A DNA stretch of 64,000 nucleotides, from the NCBI RefSeq assembly GCF_030167925.1, contig NZ_JASKUT010000001.1, forward strand, positions 1,860,001 to 1,924,000, read 5' to 3'. This stretch comes from Paenibacillus silviterrae (lineage in GTDB: Bacteria > Bacillota > Bacilli > Paenibacillales > NBRC-103111). A program made the position numbers and the translations under genes. The notes below the pieces were generated by a model. It was not told the DNA's origin, did no database searches, and saw only the letters and a program-made list of their open reading frames with translations. Below are positions 17,047 to 24,706 of the stretch, piece by piece; position 1 is the first letter of the stretch, and each line of letters starts with the position of its first letter.

Positions 17047-18549
17047 CTAGGCAATATGCTTGCTGTCCGTCTGTTCCCTTAGAAGCTGACGGAACTGCTC
17101 GCCGGTTAACGTCTCTTCACGAATCAAAATATCCAGCGATTGCTCGAATACTTGACGGTATTGCTCCAGCATTTCTCTTGTAGAAGCGGTCAGCTCCTCC
17201 AGAATCGAAGCATTTTCTTTCATCAGCTCTTCCTTCGTCACCATATCTCTGTCGATAATGCCAAGCTTAGTAAGGCCGGAATCCATCATCGTCCGCACCA
17301 TATTCAGAGACTGCTCGAAGTCGTTGCGCGAACCGGTGCTACGGCCGCCGTAGAACATTTCTTCCGAAACGGCTCCTCCCAGGGCAACCATAATTTGCTG
17401 TTCGATTTGCTCTTTCGTGTACAGGTATTGATCCTGCTGCGGATTATGACGCACATAACCAAGCGCCTTTCCCCGCGGACTTAGAGCGACCTGTGACACG
17501 GATCCCGGCTTCAACACCTCGGCCGCGATCGCATGACCCAGCTCGTGAATGGCCACACGCTCACGCTCTTCCTTGGTCGATTCACGGTCGGTCTTCTCGC
17601 CCATCATCACCTTGTCCACCGCCAGCGACAAGTGCTTCTGCGTGATCAGCTCGCTATTGTCGCGCATCGCGTAGATCGCCGCTTCGTTCATGACGCTCTC
17701 CAGCTGGGCACCGGAAAAATGGAACGTTTCCTGAGCGATCATTTCCAAATTTACATCTTCCGCGAGCGGTTTATTTTTGGAGTGAATGTTCAGAATATGC
17801 ATACGTCCTTTTTTGTCGGGCAAATCCACTTCAATATGTCTGTCGAAGCGTCCTGGACGAAGCAAAGCGCTGTCCAGCATTTCTTTACGGTTCGTAGCGG
17901 CCATGATCAACACGCGCGGATGTTCGCTCGTATGAATACCGTCCATTTCCGTAAGAAGCTGGTTCAAGGTCTGATCGTATTCACGCTGCTGGCCTCCGGC
18001 CCGCTGGCCGCCAATCACATCAATTTCGTCAATGAAAACAATCGCACTTTCTTTGTTTTCCTTAATTGCCTTCGCACGTGCTTCCTTAAATAAATCGCGG
18101 ACTCGGCTCGCACCTACACCGACGTACATCTCGACGAATTCCGAACCGGAAGCCGCCAGGAATACAGAATTCGTGTAATGCGCTGCAGCTTTGGCCATCA
18201 ACGTCTTCCCCGTCCCCGGAGGTCCGGTAAGCAGGATCCCCTTCATAGGACGAATTCCGAGCTTCTTGATGTCCTCAGCCCGGATGAGGAAATCGAGCGC
18301 CTCTTGAAGCTCCCGCTTCGCCCTGTCCTGACCGCCGATATCCTCGAACGTCAGGAAGCTGGGTTGCTTGCTGCGGGTTTTCCGTTCCGAACCGACATTC
18401 ATCCCGCTGCGAGCACGGTTCATATAGAGAAACGTACCTAAAATCGCAGACATAAATACAAGGGGAATGACATTCACCCCAAGGAATACTAGAAACAAAA
18501 TCAAAACCGGGATCGATCCCAGTAAAATTTCTTTACCATATTTACTCAT
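17047..18549 (-). CDS. Short FtsH-like AAA+ zinc metalloprotease
   Basis: The product has 500 residues from the chosen start. Two closely spaced membrane helices (about residues 8-42) are followed at once by the AAA+ module (Walker A GPPGTGKT, Walker B IVFIDEID, pore loop FVEMYVGVGASRV, SRH ALLRPGRFDRHIEV). An M41 peptidase follows with HELGH and a third-ligand Asp in SRNDFEQS. Typical FtsH has about 70-90 extracytoplasmic residues between its two helices; here there are almost none. ATG 18549 overlaps the stop of the preceding gene by 8 bp and follows GGGGGTG, so it is preferred over a longer start at 18609. It probably degrades or extracts membrane proteins, perhaps in sporulation, but is not obviously the housekeeping FtsH. 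Confidence 0.88.
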   Translation of the reverse strand: MSKYGKEILLGSIPVLILFLVFLGVNVIPLVFMSAILGTFLYMNRARSGMNVGSERKTRSKQPSFLTFEDIGGQDRAKRELQEALDFLIRAEDIKKLGIRPMKGILLTGPPGTGKTLMAKAAAHYTNSVFLAASGSEFVEMYVGVGASRVRDLFKEARAKAIKENKESAIVFIDEIDVIGGQRAGGQQREYDQTLNQLLTEMDGIHTSEHPRVLIMAATNRKEMLDSALLRPGRFDRHIEVDLPDKKGRMHILNIHSKNKPLAEDVNLEMIAQETFHFSGAQLESVMNEAAIYAMRDNSELITQKHLSLAVDKVMMGEKTDRESTKEERERVAIHELGHAIAAEVLKPGSVSQVALSPRGKALGYVRHNPQQDQYLYTKEQIEQQIMVALGGAVSEEMFYGGRSTGSRNDFEQSLNMVRTMMDSGLTKLGIIDRDMVTKEELMKENASILEELTASTREMLEQYRQVFEQSLDILIREETLTGEQFRQLLREQTDSKHIA

Positions 18550-19078
18550 TCGGCCACACCCCCATTTTTGCCGGTGTCCGAGGAAGCATGATATGTTTGC
18601 TGGATTCACCGTCTTTCAGTGTGACATATACATACTTGTCATCCATCTCCGTAGAGACGGTCAGTCCATCCCCAGACGCCTCCGCTTTCGCTTGCAGCGA
18701 TTTCGGAATATCCGCGTATTGCTTCGTTTCCATGGCCTGCGCAACCTCAAACAAGGCCGAGGACCACCACTGCTCCAGCCGCGGCGAAGAATCGCCGGCA
18801 ATCGTGACGAGCAGCTGCTTATCTCCAATGACGGATGCGCCCTGCTTCTGAATCTGTTGATATACATCACGCAGACTCGTATCGGAAGCCAGCTTAAGCT
18901 CCAATTCCGCCTTCGTTCCGCTCAAGTTCATTTGGACCAGCTCCACTCCCGGAATGCTGGTAACCACATTTTGCAGCGGGTTCTCCATGGCAACACTTTG
19001 ATATGCGAAATATCCGCCGAACAATACGCTGGCTGACACGACAACACTCAATATAACAGGTAAGAGACGTAACTTCAT
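18542..19078 (-). CDS. Single-pass membrane protein paired with the FtsH-like protease
   Basis: The 178-residue protein has an N-terminal membrane helix (about 5-30) and an extracytoplasmic domain with alternating polar and hydrophobic strands, including a conserved-looking ELVQMNLSGTKAELELKLAS stretch. No family is recognised. It is the first gene of a two-gene operon: its stop overlaps the start of the FtsH-like gene, and a promoter and a terminator bracket the pair. The tight coupling suggests a subunit, adaptor or extracytoplasmic partner that replaces the missing FtsH outer domain; this is inference. Confidence 0.75.
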   Translation of the reverse strand: MKLRLLPVILSVVVSASVLFGGYFAYQSVAMENPLQNVVTSIPGVELVQMNLSGTKAELELKLASDTSLRDVYQQIQKQGASVIGDKQLLVTIAGDSSPRLEQWWSSALFEVAQAMETKQYADIPKSLQAKAEASGDGLTVSTEMDDKYVYVTLKDGESSKHIMLPRTPAKMGVWPNE

Positions 19079-19106
19079 AAGCTAACGTCCCCCTTTCTAC
19101 GAATAT

Positions 19107-19136
19107 ATTTTAGATAAACATCTTTATACGCAACAA
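19107..19136 (-). promoter_or_regulatory. Promoter of the membrane protein/FtsH-like operon
   Basis: TTGTTG (19131-19136), 18 nt, TAAAAT (19107-19112), about 30 bp upstream of the ATG, with AAAGGGGG as ribosome site. It starts directly after the terminator of the preceding operon. Confidence 0.5.
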
Positions 19137-19161
19137 AAAATGCTATACTCAGAGTATAGCA
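19133..19161 (-). terminator. Intrinsic terminator after the phosphoesterase operon
   Basis: TGCTATACT (19141-19149) and AGTATAGCA (19153-19161) form a perfect 9-bp stem with a CAG loop. The minus strand continues with TTTTTT. Confidence 0.85.
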
Positions 19162-19209
19162 CATGATCTATCACTTATGCGGATGTAATGTGTGGAAGCT
19201 TGCCCAGAC

Positions 19210-20238
19210 TCATTCCTTTGCTCGCGCGGATACGCTGAAGCGATCGATGGACTTATTGTCCGCATCATATACGTTGAAATCAGCTTTTCCTGCACCAATG
19301 TCAACCACCATATAATGATACACCGGGTTCGGCCCGGCAATCACATTTTTCTTATCTTTTACCGTTGAATAAAGCGGTGCTCCCGCTCCTCCGACCGTCA
19401 GCTGATAAATGGAATGCTTGAACTGCTGGTTAAAGGAGCTGTCTACCGTCCGCCGATTGTAATTATGCTCATGACCGACCATAGCCGCCGTAACCTGATA
19501 GCGGTCAAGCAAGCCCCACAAAGCATCGCGCCGAACGGGATCCGCATCTAGAGATTTTCCGAAATGGGCACTGGCAGGGTAGGCCGGAACGTGAAATATT
19601 ACGAAATCATAGGATTTGTCGCTTGTTTGAAGACGATCGTCCAAGTAAGCCAGCTGCTTGTCATCAATAATATACTGCTTTTTCTCATTCGTCCGATTGG
19701 AATTGAGCACAACGAAACGTGCATCCTGGTAGTCAAATGAATACACCGATTTCCGATAGCCTTCCAGCTGTTCGTTAGGCAAATAAGCGAAGTGCTTACT
19801 GAATAACTCTTCGTCATCATCATGATTGCCTAAGGTAGGGTAATACAAATGGACCGGATAATAATCATCGACGATATTTTTCCATTCTGCGAGCTCCGCA
19901 TCAACGTTGCTCCCTTTGATTTGATCTCCGGTAAACAAGATAAACGAAGGCTGAGGCTGAAGCGTCTTGAGCTGCTGCAGCAGCCGGCGCAGTGTAGCTT
20001 CATTAATAGCATCGCCGATGCCGCCGCGGCTGTCCCCCATCACAATAAAGCGAAAAGGCTGCTTGTTTGAAGTTCGCGGCTTTTGCTCATCAAGCTGAGT
20101 TTTACCCGGAGGCCATGCCTCATTCCCTTTCGGTGGCATCGCTTTATCAGGCAGGACGGCAGGTGAAAGCTCTCTCCCCTGCTGACAGCCTAACAATAAC
20201 AGCAAACTCATGATAGCAACAACAGCGTGACGCTTCAC
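19210..20238 (-). CDS. Metallophosphoesterase lipoprotein
   Basis: A calcineurin-like phosphoesterase with all five motif blocks: GDSRGG, FTGDQI, GNHDDD, FHVPAYP and GHEHNYNRR, binding two metal ions. A lipobox (LLLLGC) near the N-terminus predicts an extracytoplasmic lipid-anchored enzyme. The start is a GTG at 20238, 8 nt after GGAGG; an ATG two codons earlier and another at 20274 are in frame but are placed less well relative to the ribosome site. The C-terminal 60 residues look like a beta-rich accessory domain. The substrate is unknown; phosphodiester or phosphomonoester of surface polymers is possible. It directly follows the TseB-like gene. Confidence 0.85.
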   Translation of the reverse strand: MKRHAVVAIMSLLLLLGCQQGRELSPAVLPDKAMPPKGNEAWPPGKTQLDEQKPRTSNKQPFRFIVMGDSRGGIGDAINEATLRRLLQQLKTLQPQPSFILFTGDQIKGSNVDAELAEWKNIVDDYYPVHLYYPTLGNHDDDEELFSKHFAYLPNEQLEGYRKSVYSFDYQDARFVVLNSNRTNEKKQYIIDDKQLAYLDDRLQTSDKSYDFVIFHVPAYPASAHFGKSLDADPVRRDALWGLLDRYQVTAAMVGHEHNYNRRTVDSSFNQQFKHSIYQLTVGGAGAPLYSTVKDKKNVIAGPNPVYHYMVVDIGAGKADFNVYDADNKSIDRFSVSARAKE

Positions 20239-20252
20239 CCCCATTCCCTCCC

Positions 20253-20750
20253 TTATTGGATATTGAGCCTCCATGTATCGATCAAAGAACCATCCGTGAA
20301 CTTATAATACGTATAATAGTGCTTTTCCTTCTCTCCCTCAGGCTCGCGTTTGTAGAACACTTCCCAAACCGGCTGTCCGTCCAGAATACCCGGTTGTATA
20401 CGCAGGATTTCGGCATCCGGCTGCTGGGAAAGCAGCCCTTGCTTCGCCTGCTCCGACGTGATACCGGAGGAAGCCATTTCGGTACGGATATCGTTTTCCG
20501 ATACCCAGACGATAACGGGCTGCCCGATTTTGTCCTTCCCTTGTATCACCGTATAAATTTGGTCCCCGACAAACCGTTCCACCTTGTCGGCCTTAGCAAG
20601 AATCGTTTTCTCATAAGCTTGTTGAACGGCTGCACGCTGGACCGACCATTCCGGCTCCATAATGCCGGTGAACATTTTTGCACTTAGAAATATTCCAAGC
20701 GAGACCGCAACCACTATCAACGTGATCCACTTCCAACGTTTTGCAATCAA
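20253..20750 (-). CDS. TseB-like cell wall elongation regulator (YpmB family)
   Basis: The 165-residue protein has one N-terminal membrane helix (about 8-28) and two predicted PepSY-like/DUF5590 modules outside the membrane (AVQQAYEKTILAKADKVERF and WVSENDIRTEMASSGITSEQA). Its B. subtilis relative TseB (YpmB) binds a class A/B penicillin-binding protein and modulates side-wall growth. In B. subtilis ypmB lies near dinG and aspB; here aspB and asnS are not present. A following phosphoesterase lipoprotein gene is close enough to be co-transcribed. Confidence 0.82.
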   Translation of the reverse strand: MIAKRWKWITLIVVAVSLGIFLSAKMFTGIMEPEWSVQRAAVQQAYEKTILAKADKVERFVGDQIYTVIQGKDKIGQPVIVWVSENDIRTEMASSGITSEQAKQGLLSQQPDAEILRIQPGILDGQPVWEVFYKREPEGEKEKHYYTYYKFTDGSLIDTWRLNIQ

Positions 20751-20784
20751 CTTGCTTACCTCCTCCCGCCGCCGTTCGTTCGGC

Positions 20785-22089
20785 TTACGAGGAAGCTCCC
20801 GTCAACCGCTCAAAGCAGCGCTGTGCTTCAAACAAAACCTTTTCCTCATCAATCGTCAAGCATTCGCCCTTGCGCATAATTTGCTTGCCGTCCACCCACA
20901 CGTCAGTTACATCTTTGCCGCTGCCTGCGTACACGACATGAGAAATGTAATTCGTTCTTGGGTAATAATGAGCCTGCTCGATATCTACGGCGATCATGTC
21001 CGCTTTCATGCCGGGCTGCAGCGCACCTACATCGTTCAACCAGATCGAACGTGCCCCGTCAAGCGTGCCCATGCGCAGCGCGGCGGAAGCAGGCACCGCA
21101 ACCGGATCACCGGTGACTCCCTTATGCAGAAGAGCAGCCAAGCGAATTTCCTCGAACATATCTAGGTTATTATTGCTTGCCGAGCTGTCCGTGCCCAGGG
21201 ACACCAGCACTCCTGCGCGCTGCAGCTCCGGTACACGGGCAATGCCGCTGGCCAGCTTCAGGTTGCTGTTAGGATTGTGGGACACTCTCACATCGTATTT
21301 GGCCAAAACATTGATTTCTTCATCGGTCAAATGTACGCCGTGGGCTACCAGAGTCGGTCTAGTGAATACTCCCAGCTTTTCGAGATGGGCAACCGGCCGT
21401 AGTCCGTACTGATCCACATTCCCCTGCACTTCCCTGGCTGTTTCGGACATATGCGTATGGATCGGAAGATTAAGCTCATGAGCAGCAGCTACGATCCGCT
21501 CGATGTAATCGGGAGGGCACGTATACGGCGCATGAGGTGACATCATGGTCGTGATCCGTCCTCCTGCCTGTCCGTTCCAATCTTTGGCGAACTGTACCGC
21601 TTCCTTCAGCTTGGCGTCCTGCACTTCAGGAGGACACAGCCCGATGACGCCGCGGGTGAGGACAGCCCTCATTCCCGTTTCTTCAACGCTTTTCGCGACT
21701 TCATTCATATGGTCGTACATATCTACGAAGGTGGTAGTGCCGCTTTTTACCATTTCAAGGATGGACAGCATTGTGCCGGTACGCACGTCATGCGCCGTGA
21801 ATTGTCCCTCCATCGGCCACATTTTTTCTTCCAGCCATACTTGGAGAGCCATATCATCGCCATATCCTCTAAGCAGAGACATGGCGGCATGGCAATGGGT
21901 ATTCACAAGGCCCGGTAGGAACAGCTTTCCCTTCCCGTCGATTACGTGATCGTATGTATTTATCGGTTCAGGAGCATTCGTTCCGATGTAAGAGATCCGA
22001 TTGTCTTCCATTATTAGGCATCCTTGGAGAATCGGTGTCTCTTCATTCATAGTAATAAAGGTTCCATTGGTAATGATCGTTTTTGCCAT
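20785..22089 (-). CDS. mtaD: 5-methylthioadenosine/S-adenosylhomocysteine deaminase-type amidohydrolase
   Basis: A 434-residue member of the TrzN/ATZ amidohydrolase group with a TIM barrel and metal ligands in NTHCHAAM, HTHMSE, HGVHL and GTDSSASNN. The closest named function is deamination of methylthioadenosine and S-adenosylhomocysteine to their inosyl forms, a salvage step for the methionine cycle. Exact substrate is inferred from overall family resemblance (LRGYGDDMALQVWLEEKMWP). It is divergently placed from the phosphate genes, with 270 bp between. Confidence 0.88.
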   Translation of the reverse strand: MAKTIITNGTFITMNEETPILQGCLIMEDNRISYIGTNAPEPINTYDHVIDGKGKLFLPGLVNTHCHAAMSLLRGYGDDMALQVWLEEKMWPMEGQFTAHDVRTGTMLSILEMVKSGTTTFVDMYDHMNEVAKSVEETGMRAVLTRGVIGLCPPEVQDAKLKEAVQFAKDWNGQAGGRITTMMSPHAPYTCPPDYIERIVAAAHELNLPIHTHMSETAREVQGNVDQYGLRPVAHLEKLGVFTRPTLVAHGVHLTDEEINVLAKYDVRVSHNPNSNLKLASGIARVPELQRAGVLVSLGTDSSASNNNLDMFEEIRLAALLHKGVTGDPVAVPASAALRMGTLDGARSIWLNDVGALQPGMKADMIAVDIEQAHYYPRTNYISHVVYAGSGKDVTDVWVDGKQIMRKGECLTIDEEKVLFEAQRCFERLTGASS

Positions 22090-22175
22090 TGGTATCTATC
22101 CTTCCCCTTGCTTTTGAGCATATCGATTTCACTGTACAACTTTACAGGGGCAAAATCAACTTATTACAAACTTTC

Positions 22176-22190
22176 GAATAATGATTCTCA
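22176..22190. promoter_or_regulatory. Fur-box-like dyad in the divergent intergenic region
   Basis: On the minus strand the 15-mer TGAGAATCATTATTC matches 12 of 15 positions of the 7-1-7 Fur consensus TGATAATNATTATCA. It lies between the deaminase start and the phosphate operon and could serve either promoter. Evidence is motif only. Confidence 0.3.
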
Positions 22191-22304
22191 TTTCATGTAC
22201 ATATCTTATTTTGGATAAACTAAGATTGCATTGCCCCTTCCACCTATGTTATTTTTAATTTTGTGTAAATTTGAGGATTCTTGTCTACATAACTCGAACG
22301 ATAT

Positions 22305-22321
22305 TGTTAAGCTTTTGTTAA
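22305..22321 (-). promoter_or_regulatory. PhoP-box-like direct repeat upstream of the phosphate genes
   Basis: On the minus strand two identical TTAACA hexamers (22316-22321 and 22305-22310) are spaced exactly 11 bp apart, the phasing and sequence of B. subtilis PhoP sites (TTAACA, 5-bp spacers). They end about 40 bp before the ATG of the DUF47 gene. A full PhoP box usually has four such repeats; only two are seen. Confidence 0.4.
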
Positions 22322-22359
22322 TCAATATATATTTCCATCCCTAAGGAGGATTTTCATCC

Positions 22360-22980
22360 ATGCTTTTCACCAAAAAGAACGACACGGATTTCCTGCTTCT
22401 TCTTATCAAGGCGGCAGAGAACACGCTTCACGCAGCTCAAATGTTCCGCACAGCGGTTATGGGCAACGAATCCCCCGCAACGTACTACCCGCAATTGCGT
22501 GATCTTGAGCATCAGGGCGATGAAATTACGCACACCATCTTCAAGGGTCTGAACAAGGTTTTCATAACTCCGCTCGACCGTGAGGATATCCTTGAGCTTA
22601 CCTCCAAGGTAGACGATGTGCTTGACGGCATCGAGGCAACCATTGCCCGTTTCGATTATATGGACCTGCATGTTTCCGATAAATATATGCAGGAGTTTTC
22701 GGCTGTCATCGTTGCCAGCTGCCAGCACATTCTGGATGCCTTTAAACTCCTTGCCAAGAAGAAATATATGCAAATTACGGAGCACACCGTCAAAATCAAC
22801 AGCTTGGAGAACGAAGGCGACCGCCTCATGCGGGAGGGTATTCGCGACATCTTCAAAAACCCGACGGATCCTTATCATGATTTCAAATTGAAAGAGCTGT
22901 ATGAGCGCCTGGAGCAAACAACCGATGCTTGCGAGGACGTCGCCAATATTTTGGATAGCGTCGTACTCCGTTATTCCTAA
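22360..22980 (+). CDS. DUF47/PhoU-like protein (YkaA family)
   Basis: The 206-residue all-helical protein of the PhoU-like DUF47 family has the typical metal-binding acidic patterns (LEHQGDEITHTI, NEGDRLMREG, TTDACEDVANIL). These proteins accompany Pit phosphate transporters and are thought to regulate them. The start has a strong ribosome site (AAGGAGG). It is the first gene of a two-gene plus-strand operon with the transporter 43 bp downstream, and a PhoP-like site is just upstream. Confidence 0.92.
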   Translation: MLFTKKNDTDFLLLLIKAAENTLHAAQMFRTAVMGNESPATYYPQLRDLEHQGDEITHTIFKGLNKVFITPLDREDILELTSKVDDVLDGIEATIARFDYMDLHVSDKYMQEFSAVIVASCQHILDAFKLLAKKKYMQITEHTVKINSLENEGDRLMREGIRDIFKNPTDPYHDFKLKELYERLEQTTDACEDVANILDSVVLRYS

Positions 22981-23023
22981 GCTAAAGCGCGGGAATGCGC
23001 TACAGTAAACGTAGGAGGAAATC

Positions 23024-24022
23024 ATGTTAACCTTAATTATCGTTGTCGTTGCCCTTGCCCTGCTCTTTGACTTCATCAACGGGTTTCACGATACGGCCAA
23101 TGCCATTGCTACGTCCATCTCTACCCGGGCGTTATCTCCCCGATTCGCTGTCATTTACGCTGCCGTTCTAAACTTTGTCGGCGCCGTTTATTCATCGGAG
23201 GTTGCGAAAACCGTAGGCGGTAAAATTGCCAACCCGGCTACGATCGAAAATGGAGTTTATATCGTTATCGCCGCTCTGCTTTCCGCGATCATCTGGAATC
23301 TGCTCACTTGGTACTATGGGATTCCTTCCTCTTCTTCGCATACTTTGATTGGCTCCTTGGCAGGCGCCGTTATCTCCGGCGCCGGAATCCAGGCCGTCAA
23401 CTGGGCGGGCTTTAAGGAAATCATCGTGATCTTGATCCTGTCCCCGATCGTGGCTTTTGCTACAGGATTTATCATCATGTGGATCATTAAGAGAATCGTA
23501 CTTGTATCCGGTAATAATTCCAGATCCAAGCTCAATCGAACCTTTCGGTTCTTCCAAATCCTTTCCGCCGGGCTGCTTTCTTTCTCCCATGGCGGGAATG
23601 ACGCACAAAAGGCAATGGGTATCATCGTTTTCGGTTTAGTCGCGCTGCAATACCAAAGCTCGCTGGATGTGCCTTTGTGGGTTAAGCTTTCGGCCGCGAC
23701 TGCCATGGGTCTTGGCACCTCCATCGGGGGCTGGAGAATTATCAAAACGATGAGCCGCAAGCTGTTAAAAATCGAGCCGATCAACGGCTTCGCTTCCGAT
23801 TTGAACTCATCGATTGTGATTCAGACGTCTACGGCCATGGGGATGCCGCTTTCCACGACCCATGTCATTTCCTCCTCCATTATCGGCTCTGGAGCCGTCT
23901 TGAGGTTCCATGACGTGAAGTGGGCGACCGTGACACGAATGGTCATGACATGGATCATTACGATCCCGATTAGTATGATTCTCGCCTTCCTGTTGTACAA
24001 GGTTGTCTTCGTCTTCTCGTAA
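23024..24022 (+). CDS. pit: Low-affinity inorganic phosphate transporter, PiT family
   Basis: The 332-residue integral membrane protein has about ten helices. The two inverted PiT signature repeats are present: DFINGFHDTANAIATSI near the N-terminus and SHGGNDAQKAMGII in the middle. It moves phosphate with protons or metal-phosphate complexes across the cytoplasmic membrane. It is paired with the upstream DUF47 gene and followed by a clear terminator. Confidence 0.95.
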   Translation: MLTLIIVVVALALLFDFINGFHDTANAIATSISTRALSPRFAVIYAAVLNFVGAVYSSEVAKTVGGKIANPATIENGVYIVIAALLSAIIWNLLTWYYGIPSSSSHTLIGSLAGAVISGAGIQAVNWAGFKEIIVILILSPIVAFATGFIIMWIIKRIVLVSGNNSRSKLNRTFRFFQILSAGLLSFSHGGNDAQKAMGIIVFGLVALQYQSSLDVPLWVKLSAATAMGLGTSIGGWRIIKTMSRKLLKIEPINGFASDLNSSIVIQTSTAMGMPLSTTHVISSSIIGSGAVLRFHDVKWATVTRMVMTWIITIPISMILAFLLYKVVFVFS

Positions 24023-24030
24023 GACAGACA

Positions 24031-24066
24031 AGCCCGGTCACTCCTAAGAGTTGACCGGGCTTTTTC
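24031..24066 (+). terminator. Intrinsic terminator of the phosphate operon
   Basis: AGCCCGGTCA (24031-24040) and TGACCGGGCT (24052-24061) form a perfect 10-bp stem with an 11-nt loop followed by a T run. It sits between convergent pit and rex; the T run serves the plus strand. Confidence 0.9.
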
Positions 24067-24070
24067 ATTT

Positions 24071-24706
24071 TTATTTATCTGCTTCATCATCCAAATAGTA
24101 AGCCAAGCTTTGCAGCTCGGTTGTGAAATCCGCATGATGGACACGAACGTCGGCGGGAACCTTGATGATAATTGGAGCAAAGTTCAGAATCGCCTCTACT
24201 CCGGCCTCTACAAACTGGTTCGCCACCTGCTGTGCCTCTACGGCCGGAACTGTGATGATTCCTATACGTATGCGGTGCGCCTCAACTGTAGTCTTCAGCT
24301 CTTTCATAGGCTTCACCTTCAGGTTGTTTATGGATTCCCCAACCTTCGAATCATGAGCGTCAAACACCGCTACAATTTTCATATTGTCTTTCAAGTAGGC
24401 ATTATAATTGCAGAGAGCTCTCCCCAGGTTTCCCGCTCCTACAAGCCCTACGGGGATAACTTTATCCAGCTTAAGAATTTGTCTTATTTTCTCAATGAGG
24501 TAATCAACGTCGTACCCGATCCCTTTTTTTCCGAACTCGCCGAAGTAGGCAAGATCCTTCCGGATTTGCGCAGGATTTAAGTCAAGCTTTTGTCCCAGAT
24601 CCTGCGAGGATACCGTTTGAACATGATTTTTGCTTAATTCATTTAGAAATCGTAAATAAATCGGCAGCCGACGTACGACCGCTTCTGAAATTTTCGGTGT
24701 TTTCAT
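24071..24706 (-). CDS. rex: Redox-sensing transcriptional repressor Rex
   Basis: The 211-residue protein has an N-terminal winged helix (about 1-80; SSQDLGQKLDLNPAQIRKDLAYFGEFGKKG) and a Rossmann domain with the NAD(H) motif GLVGAGNLGRAL. Rex represses genes for fermentation and alternative respiration and is released by a high NADH/NAD+ ratio. The start overlaps the stop of dinG by 4 bp. Its targets are elsewhere, apart from a possible weak site at 6921-6938. Confidence 0.96.
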   Translation of the reverse strand: MKTPKISEAVVRRLPIYLRFLNELSKNHVQTVSSQDLGQKLDLNPAQIRKDLAYFGEFGKKGIGYDVDYLIEKIRQILKLDKVIPVGLVGAGNLGRALCNYNAYLKDNMKIVAVFDAHDSKVGESINNLKVKPMKELKTTVEAHRIRIGIITVPAVEAQQVANQFVEAGVEAILNFAPIIIKVPADVRVHHADFTTELQSLAYYLDDEADK

